Part shown: positions 35,878-46,897 of the stretch, one piece after another | How positions within the stretch are numbered: position 1 is the first letter of the stretch | Layout: the number at the start of each line of letters is the position of its first letter | Notes under the pieces: generated by a model | What the model was told of the DNA's origin: nothing | Databases searched by the model: none | The model's input: the letters and a program-made list of their open reading frames with translations, nothing else | Made by a program: the position numbers and the translations under genes | NCBI GenBank assembly: GCA_021234155.1 | Contig: JAJEKV010000014.1 | Span: 20,909,513-20,973,512 of the forward strand | DNA: 64,000 bases | Source: Isoetes taiwanensis | Taxonomy: Eukaryota > Streptophyta > Lycopodiopsida > Isoetales > Isoetaceae | Reading direction: 5' to 3'

Positions 35878-38300
35878 GTTAGTGATGTTTATTGATGAAT
35901 TCAAGTGGATGGTGTGAAATTTAGCCATGCCATAATATAAATAGACCACATAACATTTCATATATACATCTTTGGTTTATAGAAAAAGACACTACTTTTC
36001 CCCAAATATGCCTTTAAAATAGTTCAAAATGTGAGAAATGACATATATAGACAAGTTTTTGTACTATGAGTAGTTGCATTATGAGTGATTGTACCATGAG
36101 TGATATTAGGCGTGATCCAAATAGATCATACAACAAAGCAATGTGAGGGGGGTGGTGAGTACGTTATTTGTCCTAAACCATCATCCCAGACTTATCTTAC
36201 TAAGACCAAATAGAATTAGACAACCTCTTTACCACAAATTAAGACCAAATAATGTCAAGCTACAATAATGAGTAAATGAACTACTGCACTATCATAAGGT
36301 TAAGTTAAAGAGGCCCTTTAAACAAATTTAGTTAATATATACTAGTTATGTTAATCCGTAAGACTATACAAAGACTTATTCCAAAGCACACCCAATGTGA
36401 ATGATATACATAAATGTATGAAGTCGACTGGTCATTTTTTATCAAAATTTATGTATGAGCAACTCACAAAGACTATTTTGAGATTCCTTGAAATTTTCTA
36501 GGATTATGTTCGTATTATGAAAGAGTGTGTCAAGTCATTCCTGCAAACACACTCTTAAATTCTATATTCCCTTTAGATTCCCCTAGGATTCCCCTTAGAT
36601 TCCCTAACTGAATGAGCTCACTTTTAAAGTACTTGATTTAGATTTGAACTGGAGATAGTCAACTGTATGGGCTGACGTGATAATGCCATCTAGCTCTTGA
36701 ATCAATAGGAGAAAGCTTTTCGCAAGCTCTTGAAGTGACAATGTCGTCTGGTTGTTCTCATTCACTTCCTTTTGCATTCTTGTACTTTGACGGGTTGTGC
36801 AAAGTTTAGATTCCCTATATCCTTTTTTCATTAGGGGAGAATGCCTTTCAATATGCCAAACATGTTGAAACTAAGAGCGATAATCCGGGCCTTTGCTCAC
36901 AATATCTAGGCCTTTGCTCACAATTAACCTAATGTGTTGATAGAGCCTGCATTGTCTAGATGTATTGGACGTAAACAGACTCTTGATGTCGGTTTTTTTT
37001 TAGAATAACATATTCTTGCATATTATTACTAAGGGCATGAATTCCACAATAGAAACAACATATTTGGTTAGCAACATCATATGATCACAAACATGTGAAT
37101 AGGACAGGGGTTGTGGCAATCTCAAATGCGAACATGAATTTCGCTATATTAATCAATTGCAAATTATTTGTTCCATTGGTTTCTGTTGTCCCTTAGCTAC
37201 CTGCAAATAGATACAGAAGATTAATATAGCACCGTTGACTCCAAGGCTTCTGATTGTCATAAAAAAAAAAAAAAAAAAAAATCGATGAGCCGTATTCAAA
37301 GAGCTCAAAAATGGGACAACGTGGTGCTTTCGTAAGATGGAGCCCTATGGTTTGCTCCATCTTGCGACGTGAAGATGTGGTTATATAATTTTGACTTCTC
37401 CGATTCTTGGCAGATCTACACGAAAAAACGAAATGCCAACACTCGATATACACAAATGCTATTGTAGCTTTCTTTTAGATTTTCAGACACACCCTGAATG
37501 GCTTATCATTATGTTCCTTAGGGTGCCTCTAGATTCTCCAAGGTTCCTAGATTCTTTAAGATTCTATTAAGATTTTCCTTTGATTCCTCCATATTCCTCA
37601 AAGTTACATGAAGACTCTCATACAATCCTTAGGGTTCCACTGACTATTGCACGGTTCGTTAATATACTATTAAGATTCCCTTATATTCTTCAATATGCTC
37701 ATGCGAGTATTGTGCACTTCGTATGGTATCTAGTTCAAGTTTGCAAATTGAGATATTTAGAAATTAAGATCAAGTTTTAATGTCGAGACTCCATGAAATT
37801 AAGACAACAAGTTTTAATGTTGGGACTTCATGATTCCCATTAGATTCCCTCATGACATTTGTACATTCGCTTAAATTATTCAAGCTTTATAAATATTCTT
37901 CAAAGTTTCCATTTTCCTCGGGGTTTCTCAAACTTTTCCTAGGGGCATAAATGTGTAGCCTATTTAACATATTAAATCTTGAACTTCCAGTATAATATAT
38001 ATTGAGATAATTGTTATGAGAGGCTAAATGTGTTTTCAGAATTGAATTAAATTGAATGGGAGAGAAGTAAAAATGCAAGGAGGGAAGTACTTCACATTAC
38101 ATGATCTCACAATTTGGTATCAATATGAATTTCAAAGACATTTGCAAATGTTGAAATTTACACTCCACCTGGTCGTGCATATGTTAACTTTATATCGGTA
38201 ATGGGCATATCACCATTGAATAAGTTGCCTTAACCGGCAGTTCCTCGGATATTTTGATCCTGGCCGTTAGATGCAGTTCGATTATTAGGCATAATGTGAG
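35878..38300. other. Anonymous AT-rich DNA, copy 2
   Basis: Counterpart of 23673-26090 with no coding signature. The A run at 37260-37281 is longer than the equivalent in copy 1 (25050-25063). Confidence 0.5.
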
Positions 38301-40175
38301 ACCCCAAAATATTTATCATGATAAACGTGCCGCGAACTTGGTTCTCGGCCTTACCGGCCTTGTTTATCATGATAAACAGTGCTGGTGGTTGTTAGGATGG
38401 AACCGTAAGCTTTGAAGAATCCCAAAGCCGGAGGTCGGACGAAACTTCGACTTCTTCAAAAACCAAGCTTGTGTCGCTTTCTAGCTTCCTCGAGTTCCGG
38501 ACTTCATGGAATCCTCGCTTCCTGGCACTCCGACGGAACCTCCATAGCCAACCTCTGGCAGTTTACACTGTCGGACTCCTGTTGTTGCAAAAACATCTGC
38601 GAATTTTGAGCATATGAAGATGCAGAGAGCGCCCATATGAAGATGCAGAAAGCGCGGGAGCTGCACTCATTCCGCTCGCATCTTCGTCCCAATTTGGCGA
38701 TGGAGTTTCTCTGATTGATCCCGGAAGAAAAACTGGTTGTACAATTCATCCTGTTTGGGGGCAAAATTGAATCGATTTGAACCCATTTTAGTGGGGATTT
38801 CTTATTGCGTATAAAAATCTCTTTGTTCCGGCATCATTCTGGATTGATTAGGGGGCATTCAGATCTCCTCCAACGCCAATTTTTCCCGTCATGCCTGCAA
38901 AATCTCCTTAAAGGGGTTAAACCCCTAACTCCCTTTAAAGGGGTTGAACCCCTTTCTATATTTAATTTTTATGCCATTATGGCAAATAAACGGGCTCGAT
39001 TTACCCCCATCGGCTAAGGTAGCATTTAATTTTGATCTACTTAATCGATGGCTTAAATCAAACCACCATAATCCAAATGCCACGACCCAACCAAATGGAT
39101 AAATTTGCATTATGAATAGTTTTCATAGACAAATGAATTTATGGCACGTCATTATTAAATATATAAAAAAAAAATTAAGTAGAAAAAATACCTCAAGTGG
39201 CATTTAATGTCATTGACTTTTTAATCGACGATCGAGATGAAATCCCTAAATCCGACGGCCCAGATCAAAAGCCCCAAATAAGGGAGTTGCTTGGGGATCA
39301 TGACGTGGCTTCGTCTGGGCCGTTGGATTTCACAATCTGGACCGTCAAGACGGCGACACCTCGGGTTACAAACAAGGGGGCAGCTTATATAATAATTGTA
39401 TATATATAACTGATATCTCTTATATAGGTTATATGGTCTTATTGAAAAAAATACCATGAAATCTGCTTATTTCTTACTAGCATAAACTTCATATCTGTGT
39501 TACTGCTATAAAGCATTGTCATCCAAGTAGAATAATATTACAGGTAAGTTATCTTTGATGTATATTATATTTTTTGTGGATGCAAACCTTTCTTGGCAAT
39601 AGAAATCTCTAGTTGCATGTTAAAGTAACATGTTATTTTAAAGGTTTTAATTTATATAAGCGCTCATCACCATTTAGGTCCACAGGACCAATTGTATAGA
39701 GCATATATCTCTCACTAACCTTATCAATTTTTCCCCAGAGAATGATACTATGACTTTTTAGCTTCTATCACATGATTTTTGAAAGGTCTAAGTGAAAGTC
39801 CATGTAGGTTCAATTGGTCATAAATACCTTATAAATTTTCAATTTATTGTGCTTCAACCTTACCCTTAAATTATGCAAGCTAACTTAATCAATTAATTTT
39901 TTCCTATAGAGAATCATACAAGTAAAGTATATGTGAAAGTTGAGATCAAAATTGATTAAGGTGGCACCATTAATGATTTTCAAACTTTCAATCATTTGGA
40001 CCAATGATGGTATGTAAACGACCGGATATAGCGCCTATCTTTATTTTTTATAGTAAGTGTTTTCCATATTTTTCCTTGGTTCTTTTTGCATTGATTTCTT
40101 TACATGAGATATTTTGAGGATGTGATTTTGTGAAGTTGCACCTTAGGGCACAAATCTAGAATAAACATGGAAGAT

Positions 40176-40353
40176 ATAATCATAATCATAATCATAATCA
40201 TAATCATAATCATAATCATAATCATAATCATAATCATAATCATAATCATAATCATAATCATAATCATAATCATAATCATAATCATAATCATAATCATAAT
40301 CATAATCATAATCATAATCATAATCATAATCATAATCATAATCATAATCATAA
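40176..40353. repeat. (ATAATC)n microsatellite, about 30 units, copy 2
   Basis: The same array as at 28073 but roughly twice as long. It lies at the 3' end of LINE C on the - strand. Long isoleucine or Tyr-Asp reading frames across it are artefacts of the repeat. Confidence 0.97.
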
Positions 40354-42875
40354 CCATAATGTATTATCACGCCATTTTAGACCCCCAGGCCCATATGGCG
40401 AAAATTACATCGTCAATACTTTTTGAGGTGCTAATCAAAGGCACCATTCTCATCAAAAGTACTCATATTCACAAATAATTCCAATATTTCACTCCTCTCT
40501 TTCAAAACTTCCTTCAAATAAGAACTCAGAAGGTTTGGTGGGAGAGATAAAAGTTCTAACAAAGTAGAACACTCTAGGGCATACTTATTCCTGATATATT
40601 CATAGGCAGGGCACTCTAAAAATGTATGGGATTCAGTTTCAACCTTTGGATCAAGGCAGCTTGGGCAATAGCGCTCATATCGAGGTACATCATACCACCT
40701 ACCAGTCTCAACATGAAGATGGTGTGAAGCCGTTCTTAGTTGAGAATCGCCATCCTAAGTATTCCTGCTAATATCTGCCAATAGGTAAGATTGTTCCTTG
40801 TATGTGTCCATCGGATTGACTTCAGCCTTATAAAAGTGTTTTTTGACTTCCATTTCATCAATGGTCCACATCTTCTCCAAGACCTTGGGCATAACATACT
40901 CTCTAATATCTTTCAGTTTATCAGAGGTTGGCCAAAAAGACCCTCCCATCCCCCAGCGCGCCGCCCACTTGCATACTGAGTTATACCAGCCTTTGGATTC
41001 CGAATGCATCATAGCTTGGCATGGCAACCTGTCATTAGGAAGTGCTTTTAATCTGTTCACATAAGCAATTGTTCGACAAAGGGCTTCAACCTCGAGAGGA
41101 AGCATTCCAGCCTCTGCAAGCATTACATGGTATGGAGTCTGGATCTTGGCAGCAAGCTCCGTCATTAAAAAGCGTTTCTGAACCTTTTCAATTTTTTCCC
41201 AGCTTTTTTTCGCCAGCCCAGGTGCCCAAACCTGGCATCCATAAAGCACAACTGTCTTAACTTGAATGCATATAGTAGCCTTCTGAGCTCCCAGTGCCAT
41301 AGATTGTTAATCCGGCACATATGTATCATGCTATAAAGAGCTCTAAGCCCCCTGATGCACGCTTTTCAGCAGCCATATTCCAATTATAATTATCAGATAT
41401 TTCAATCCCTAGATACTTATAATTAGATACCTGCTCAAGTGGTGTCTGCCCGACAGAGAAGACTTTTGCTTTTCGTGTACCCAGGATCCTGATTTTGGAT
41501 TTACTAGCATTAATTGTCATCCCCTTATGCTCGCAAAAATGCTGCAACACATTTAAGTGATGCTGAAGTCCAGTTGCAGTCTTTGATATAAGCACGATAT
41601 CATCTGTGAAAAGCAATATCTGAATGATGTATTTGCCAAGTCTAGCGCCCATGCCGCCCATCCTCTCCAGCCATCCTTCTAATTCATCAATATATAAACC
41701 AAAAAGAGTGGGAGAACAGGGGCATCCTTGTTTCACACCTATTGTGCTGGCAATGTGCATGTCGTGCTTGAATGGAAAAGAGAGGTCTATCAGGACACTT
41801 TCATAGAGGCAAGCCACCGCTTGTCTAAGCTCCAAAGGCACATCAAGCATCTCCAAACGAGCAGCAAGGTCTCCTCTGTCTACTCTGTCAAAAGCTTTGG
41901 CTAGATCTATAAATGCAAGGAATCTTTTATTTCTCACCCCTTTTGCTCCTTCACTGATTACACGCAATGCGACCAAATGGTCTATAGTTGAGTGATCAGA
42001 TCTAAACCCAGCTTGTCCATATGCCCTTATTTCATTTTCGTCCGCCCATTCTGCAATTGCTTTCTCAATCATAGATGCAAACACCTTTGCAAACACATTA
42101 CTGATAAGGATGGTGCGGTAGTTCTTTACGTCATCTTTGTCTCCTGCTTTATGCACTGGCACTACTCTACTTAGTCTCCAATCTGTCGGAAAACAGCCAG
42201 TCAACAGTGTAGAATTGCAAAATTCTACAAGTTTTTCACACAATGCATTGCCTCCCCATTTAAGCAACTCAATGCTAAGCCCGTTTGTATCCGCTGCTTT
42301 ATTATTCTCCATTCTTTTCAAAGCATCTTTGACGTCTGAGAGATGAAAGATAGGAACACTGCATTTACCCATATGTGTCATAGGCTTGCAATCTGCAATT
42401 GTATAGAGCTCGCTTACCCATTGCACCAAGTCTGTTTGGGTAAAATCCCCAATACCTGTTTGGGGCTTTAACTTTTTCCAGAACATTTTTGGATCCGTCT
42501 CAATCTGCTCGATCACTTTTTTATGGTGTTCCTTGAGCCACTTCCTTTTCTTTCTTTTGATTAAGTTCTTATAAGCTCTCCTTGATGCAGCTTTGTCAGT
42601 AGCACTACGAAAAGCACGCTTAGCTGCTATACATTCTGCATCATACCACTTCTTTGATTTATAGTTCCTGTTTGAGCATTGCATGGAGCCAAATGTGTCT
42701 TTCGCAGCATTAAGAATTAGTTACTTCAAGAGTTCAGCTTTATCATCAAGGTTATCTGGCCATTCAGCTTTCTCAATAGTAGCAGTCAAGCTTTTTTCAT
42801 AATCCTCTGCAAGCTTATATGATAAGCGGAGTTTAGGAGGAGTTTTACCTCTTATGCAAGCACGTGGATTCTAGT
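40176..42875 (-). mobile_element. LINE C, copy 2 (near-complete RT, hexamer-tailed, 5' truncated)
   Basis: LINE on the - strand. An RT frame of about 450 codons (42684-41326) reads KKWYDAECIAAKRAF, NKAADTNGLSIELLKWGG, RVVPVHKAGDKDDVKNYRTI, LAFIDLAKAFDRVDRGDL, IGVKQGCPCSPTLFGLYID and QILLFTDDIVLIS (FTDD near 41610-41598). A frameshift near 41310-41330 precedes VLYGCQVWAPGLAKKSW, and another near 40755 precedes HHLHVETGRWYDVPR, YCPSC and ESHTFLECPAYE. The stop is at 40431-40433, then a short 3' UTR and the (TTATGA)n tail. Upstream, after an in-frame stop near 42720, the frame continues to about 42875. No endonuclease is present, so the copy is 5' truncated. Confidence 0.9.
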
Positions 42876-42915
42876 ACAACCCTCTTATGCAGTTATCTAT
42901 TCTAGTACAACCCTC
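42866..42915. repeat. Short tandem duplication at the LINE C 5' edge
   Basis: ATTCTAGTACAACCCTC occurs twice about 29 bp apart, and CTCTTATGCA also occurs twice, right where LINE C similarity ends. This may mark the target site or a repair scar. Confidence 0.7.
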
Positions 42916-43366
42916 AAGATAATGAACAACAGTCAAATTTTTTCTGTGAACAAAGTGGTTCCAAGAGCTACTCGTGTACCAAAACTCAACTTGAAATGGA
43001 CTAACATAAGGATATTATCAATTTTTAAATGAACTATGGACCAGTAATGGGCAGGTACAGATATCGTTTTTGATTTTTTTTACCATGCCTTTTGCTCTTT
43101 TCACAAGTTTGTTTTTGCATTGGTTTCACATCCTTATAAACTTTCATAGTATGATTTTTTGGAGGACAACCTAGAGTCATATGTAGCAATGTTATCCATT
43201 TGTATAAATTCCCTAAAATTAAAAATAGAAATAAAAGTCAAAACATCAAATTCAAACTCAACAAACATTTTTCTAGGATGGACGATCTCGTGAACTACTT
43301 ATATGCCAAATTTGAACTCAAAATCGATTTCCTTCTAAAAGTTGTTGTTTTTATATCACAACTGCT

Positions 43367-43394
43367 TTCTAGGAACCAGTACTGGTTCCTAGAA
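43367..43394. repeat. Perfect 28-bp palindrome
   Basis: A 14-bp arm TTCTAGGAACCAGT is followed directly by its reverse complement. Pairing continues three more bases on each side with one mismatch. There is no spacer, so it is a compact cruciform-capable site in otherwise anonymous DNA. Confidence 0.93.
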
Positions 43395-43699
43395 GGCAGA
43401 AGACAGTTTTGACCCTGTCATGTTTGAATTGCTCTATCTTCCTTCACAGAGTTCCAATTGAGATGTGGTTTTTTGTGCCTTGCTCTATATCTCGTATAGA
43501 AAAATAACATTATAACCAAAAAAATCAAAAAAATCTTTTCATCAAGACAGTTTTACTTTGTGTGAACATAAAGCTTTTGGTACTTGACCCCCTTGGGTTT
43601 ACTTGACTCACAAGAATGGAAGCTGATACATTTTTGTATATTTTTTATGTGAAGCATGACTACCATATATGAATTCCTTGAAAGGGTTTGGCTAGTTTT

Positions 43700-44124
43700 T
43701 GCGTTCTTGATTTTATATGATTTTTTTTGTGAACCTTCAAAATGCCCTTTAATGGTCTATCATGGAACAGGTCTAGTGTTAATACCAAGCTTGACTCCCT
43801 GTGCTCTTAAACTATCTACTTGCCTAGCCTTACATCAGAACTCCTTGGATCATTTCCTCATCTGCCTGGCCATCAATTGCTCAATCTTACTTCCTAATCT
43901 GGCTCGGATTTTGGTTGCTTTTTATAGGTGGTGGCAAAGTCCAATTTTGGTTGGGGTCAATTCTGCAGTCCTCAGACTTGATTTGTCTTATATTACTGTT
44001 GACTCTATCTCCACCTCACTTTATGGAAGGTTATAGATAAAGACCTTTGCTTCAATGAATTCTGCTGGTCTTAGCAGATCTATGTATTGTTTTTCTTGAT
44101 TAATGGAAAAATCCTTACTCTCTC

Positions 44125-44152
<28 letters not shown>
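43700..44152 (+). mobile_element. LINE 3'-end fragment with poly(A)
   Basis: A + strand frame near 43800-43880 contains CLALHQNSLDHFLICLAINC, resembling the zf-RVT tail of plant L1 LINEs (a Cys...DHFL..C pattern) with some cysteines lost. It is followed by a non-coding end with GATTAATGGAAAAATCC and an A27 run at about 44126-44152. The fragment is strongly 5' truncated; no RT palm is visible. Confidence 0.55.
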
Positions 44153-44157
<5 letters not shown>

Positions 44158-44159
44158 TT

Positions 44160-45330
44160 AAAATATGAGCCGTGTGAACTGAAGAGGCTTGTGCCATAGA
44201 GGCGACGGTGGGAGTAGCAGCAACAGCAACAACATCAGCAGCAGTAGTAGCAGGTATACCATTAGCAACATCGTGAGAGGAGGGGCCTTGAGCATGAGAA
44301 GATGTGGTGGATGCAGAGGATGGAACAACAGAATGCACATTTGCAGCATTGGCAGATGCAGCATTTGCAGCAGCAGTGGTATGAGTGGCCGTAGCATGAT
44401 GAAATATGTCAGCAAAGGTTGCATGAGATGGGATAAAGATGCATAGTTTTTCACGAATCAATGCAGCCTTACCACCATTCTATTGACTATCCTGGACCTT
44501 ATCGCTTTGTCTGCTTTAGAATATCCATTTTAATATTCAAATTTAGCACTGTAAATTTCACTATGCACTGGCGATGAGGCTGCAATGCTCCCACCCTATG
44601 TGCAGCAGAATAACAACTAGTATTGCGAGGCTTAATTTAACCAGCATCAAAGTCTGTACCTTCTTTTGCAAGTCCTCTGATGCTTCTTCTTGCATGCCAC
44701 GAATCACCAAATTACACTGACGGTTCCCGGGGGATTCACCTTTGATCAGCGTATAACCCACGAGAGATCAACGGAGGGGTGTTTTTTGGACTATTTCCGT
44801 ATGTATACTTAGGGGTGTTTTTAGGCACTAATTTCGAGCAATATCTATACATAGAGGGGTCAAATTACCTTTTAAAATTGCGTATACAAGGGGGGGTTTT
44901 TGCTACCCTCCGAATGCAGATGCCATACCTCCCTTATGTATAAGTGCACCCCCCGGGTGACGGTTGTGCCTGTCAATGTATTCTCGATGCCTCTGAGCAG
45001 ATGTAGATGAATACCTATTACATGGAGTGTCGAAAATGTGAGAAGGATAAACTAAAGATAGATCTCACATTAGGATCATTATGCTTTGGAGAAGAAGCTG
45101 GAGGTGCCTTGGTCGCATGAGAATAAGAATGTCCCAAAGCAGCAAGTCGATCAGATATTTCCTTAGCAACCTCAGTCACGTGGTAGGTTAGGCTTTCTTC
45201 CAAGGCTTTCATGTAAGTAATACAGCTGGTAGATACATCAGAGACATGGCGGATTAAATCTTGCCTCTGCTTACCTATATCAATTATTAGGTGCTCCATA
45301 GTTATATGACAAGCATCAAGCTCCAACTTT
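44160..45330 (-). pseudogene. Low-complexity and coiled-coil-like remnant, unrecognised
   Basis: Two - strand frames. One (44454-44170) is Ala/Thr/Ser/His-rich and low in complexity. The other (45326-45018, 102 codons) reads MELDACHITMEHLIIDIGKQ and contains heptad-like hydrophobic spacing, ending in a Ser/Pro-rich tail. They could be parts of a LINE ORF1, but no nucleic-acid-binding domain is visible. No function is assigned. Confidence 0.3.
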
Positions 45331-45600
45331 GCGCCCTCAATTGCTTTCCAAAGCTTTGCATGCTAGCGTTTCAAGGCCATTACGACACTTTGCAAATTCA
45401 GACCTCAATGCACATCTGAATTATATCATCTTCCGTTGGTGCGTTTGCAAAATAGCAGTAATAATGTCAAACTTATTCTCTGACATAGAGAGGAAAACGG
45501 GCTGGATGAGGGACCTTGGTTAAATCTCCAAGAGTCAATGCCTCGGTAATCTGCTCCCCATTCATCAGATTGAGTTGAACCTCCAACGCATGTTGGAGGT

Positions 45601-46099
45601 ATGTCTGGGCTACCTGGTTCTTCAGATGGTATGTGCAGGAACATGTGTGCATACAGGTGCATAACAATGATTTGGGAGCAGTATCTGGAAACATGTTTTC
45701 AAAATAAGATTTGGGATAATAGTTCTACAAAAGCCAGACTAATCTTACGCTTGCCAGGAGTCCACAATGGTACTTGTGAATGCATTTGCCCATGAAAAAG
45801 CATGAGCAATTGCGCCCATTTGCAGCGCCCCAACTCAGAATTAAGACAGAAAAATAGGCTTGGGAAGAGCAAGAAAGAAGGATTTGCCAATGCTGCAGTT
45901 GGGACTTATTGAAGATGAGAGCCACACTTCTCAGCACTGCCCAACATTTTCACCTATATGTGCACGATACGATGGGTTGATTACACCTAATCAATCACAA
46001 TATGTACTCATAAATAGACCTTTAGTGAACACATTAACATCTTTCATCTATGAGATAATGGATATGAGAGCTCAATTGTGCCCTCGATTATTACGATGA
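45601..46099 (+). mobile_element. LINE A-family 3' remnant
   Basis: The + strand frames resemble the C-terminus of LINE A: RNMCAYRCIT and QYLETCFQNKIWD match EHMCIHVQTE and QYLDACFLSKLWD of LINE A, followed by LGLIEDESHTSQHCPTF against MGVIEDESHTLQSCPAY. Frameshifts separate the CQCC pair from the His-Cys part. It is an old, isolated and diverged fragment with no visible RT palm. Confidence 0.75.
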
Positions 46100-46252
46100 C
46101 ATGTTCAAATTGTAAAGTTCATCAGCAAAAGTGATTTTTAATCATGTACGTGCTGCCATATTTTGGCAGCATAGAAGAGCCATGCATATAATTTGCACCT
46201 TTGGCTAACATTTGATTAATACATGTGTGCATGAGCTAAATATCATCTACTT

Positions 46253-46461
46253 GTGTGTGCATGAGCTAATTCGATCATCTGAGCATAAATTGTATTTTTT
46301 ATTTTTGGTCCAGCTAGACTAGTCTTGTCACTAGAATATCATCTTGTACAGACTAGCTAGAAATATCCTACTGCCGGTCAAGGCAACCAAAGTGGAGGAC
46401 ACGTATAGGCACAAGTTCTACATGTGTGCATGAGTTAATTCGATCATCTGAGCATAAATTT
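46253..46461. repeat. 36-bp direct repeats 172 bp apart
   Basis: TGTGCATGAG followed by TAATTCGATCATCTGAGC and ATAAAT occurs at about 46253-46289 and 46425-46461 with one mismatch. The spacer has no recognisable content. TGTGTGCATGAGCTAA also occurs once more at 46224-46239. Confidence 0.8.
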
Positions 46462-46897
46462 TTGTCAAAAAAGTTGATGCGCCTTGCTTGCAGATCTGCC
46501 AGAGTTAGTTCAAAGTGTCAAAAGTGAAAAAAGTTGTCAATCTTTTCATTAGCAAAAATTAGCTTGCTGCCAGAGATATTGACCAAGTGATATTGCAAAT
46601 TTGGCGGTCTTCTGCATATTTTCTTGCATCTGACTTTTGAATATAGATTCTTTGAATGTCGGAGCATCTTCATGAATTGGAAACACATTGAAACTCGAGT
46701 TAGAGAGTAAATAAATGGCATAAGTTTTGCTGAGGTCCCTTTTTTCTTGATTTGAAAAAGCACTTCTAACTCAAACTTTGAGCTTTTTCTTTGCAATCTT
46801 TTTGCTCAGAGAAGGCAATCACTACAGGTTCTAAACTACTGAGGTTGAGGGTTTGTCAGGAATACCTTCAACAGTACGGTAATAGGCCAGCCCTTCT

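Larger units (their letters stand above)
29623..41815. repeat. 12.2-kb tandem segmental duplication, copy 2
   Basis: This is a direct repeat of 17413-29622, with the same start (T run and CCCCTTATATCTG) and the same end (ATAGAGGCAAGCC at 41815). Here LINE C continues without a break (ACCGCTTG onward) to about 42875, so the right end of the unit is defined by copy 2 and the left end by the sequence change at 17412/17413. Length differences come from a longer hexamer array in copy 2, the loss of a palindrome, and small indels. Confidence 0.96.

Noticed and set aside
40100-40478. Long poly-isoleucine, Met-Ile and Tyr-Asp reading frames
   Set aside because: They are translations of the (ATAATC)n array in several frames; no start context, homology or complexity.
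17413-41815. Two haplotypes laid end to end by the assembler
   Set aside because: Not excluded, but a haplotype duplication would not normally cut LINE C at one point and resume at an internal T run. The junction looks like a real tandem duplication; it is listed as a check rather than the main call.
44189-44446. Ser/Asn/Gly-rich + strand frame beside the A27 run
   Set aside because: A low-complexity trinucleotide-type repeat (AGC, GCA). It is a shadow of an Ala/Thr-rich frame on the other strand; neither shows a domain.
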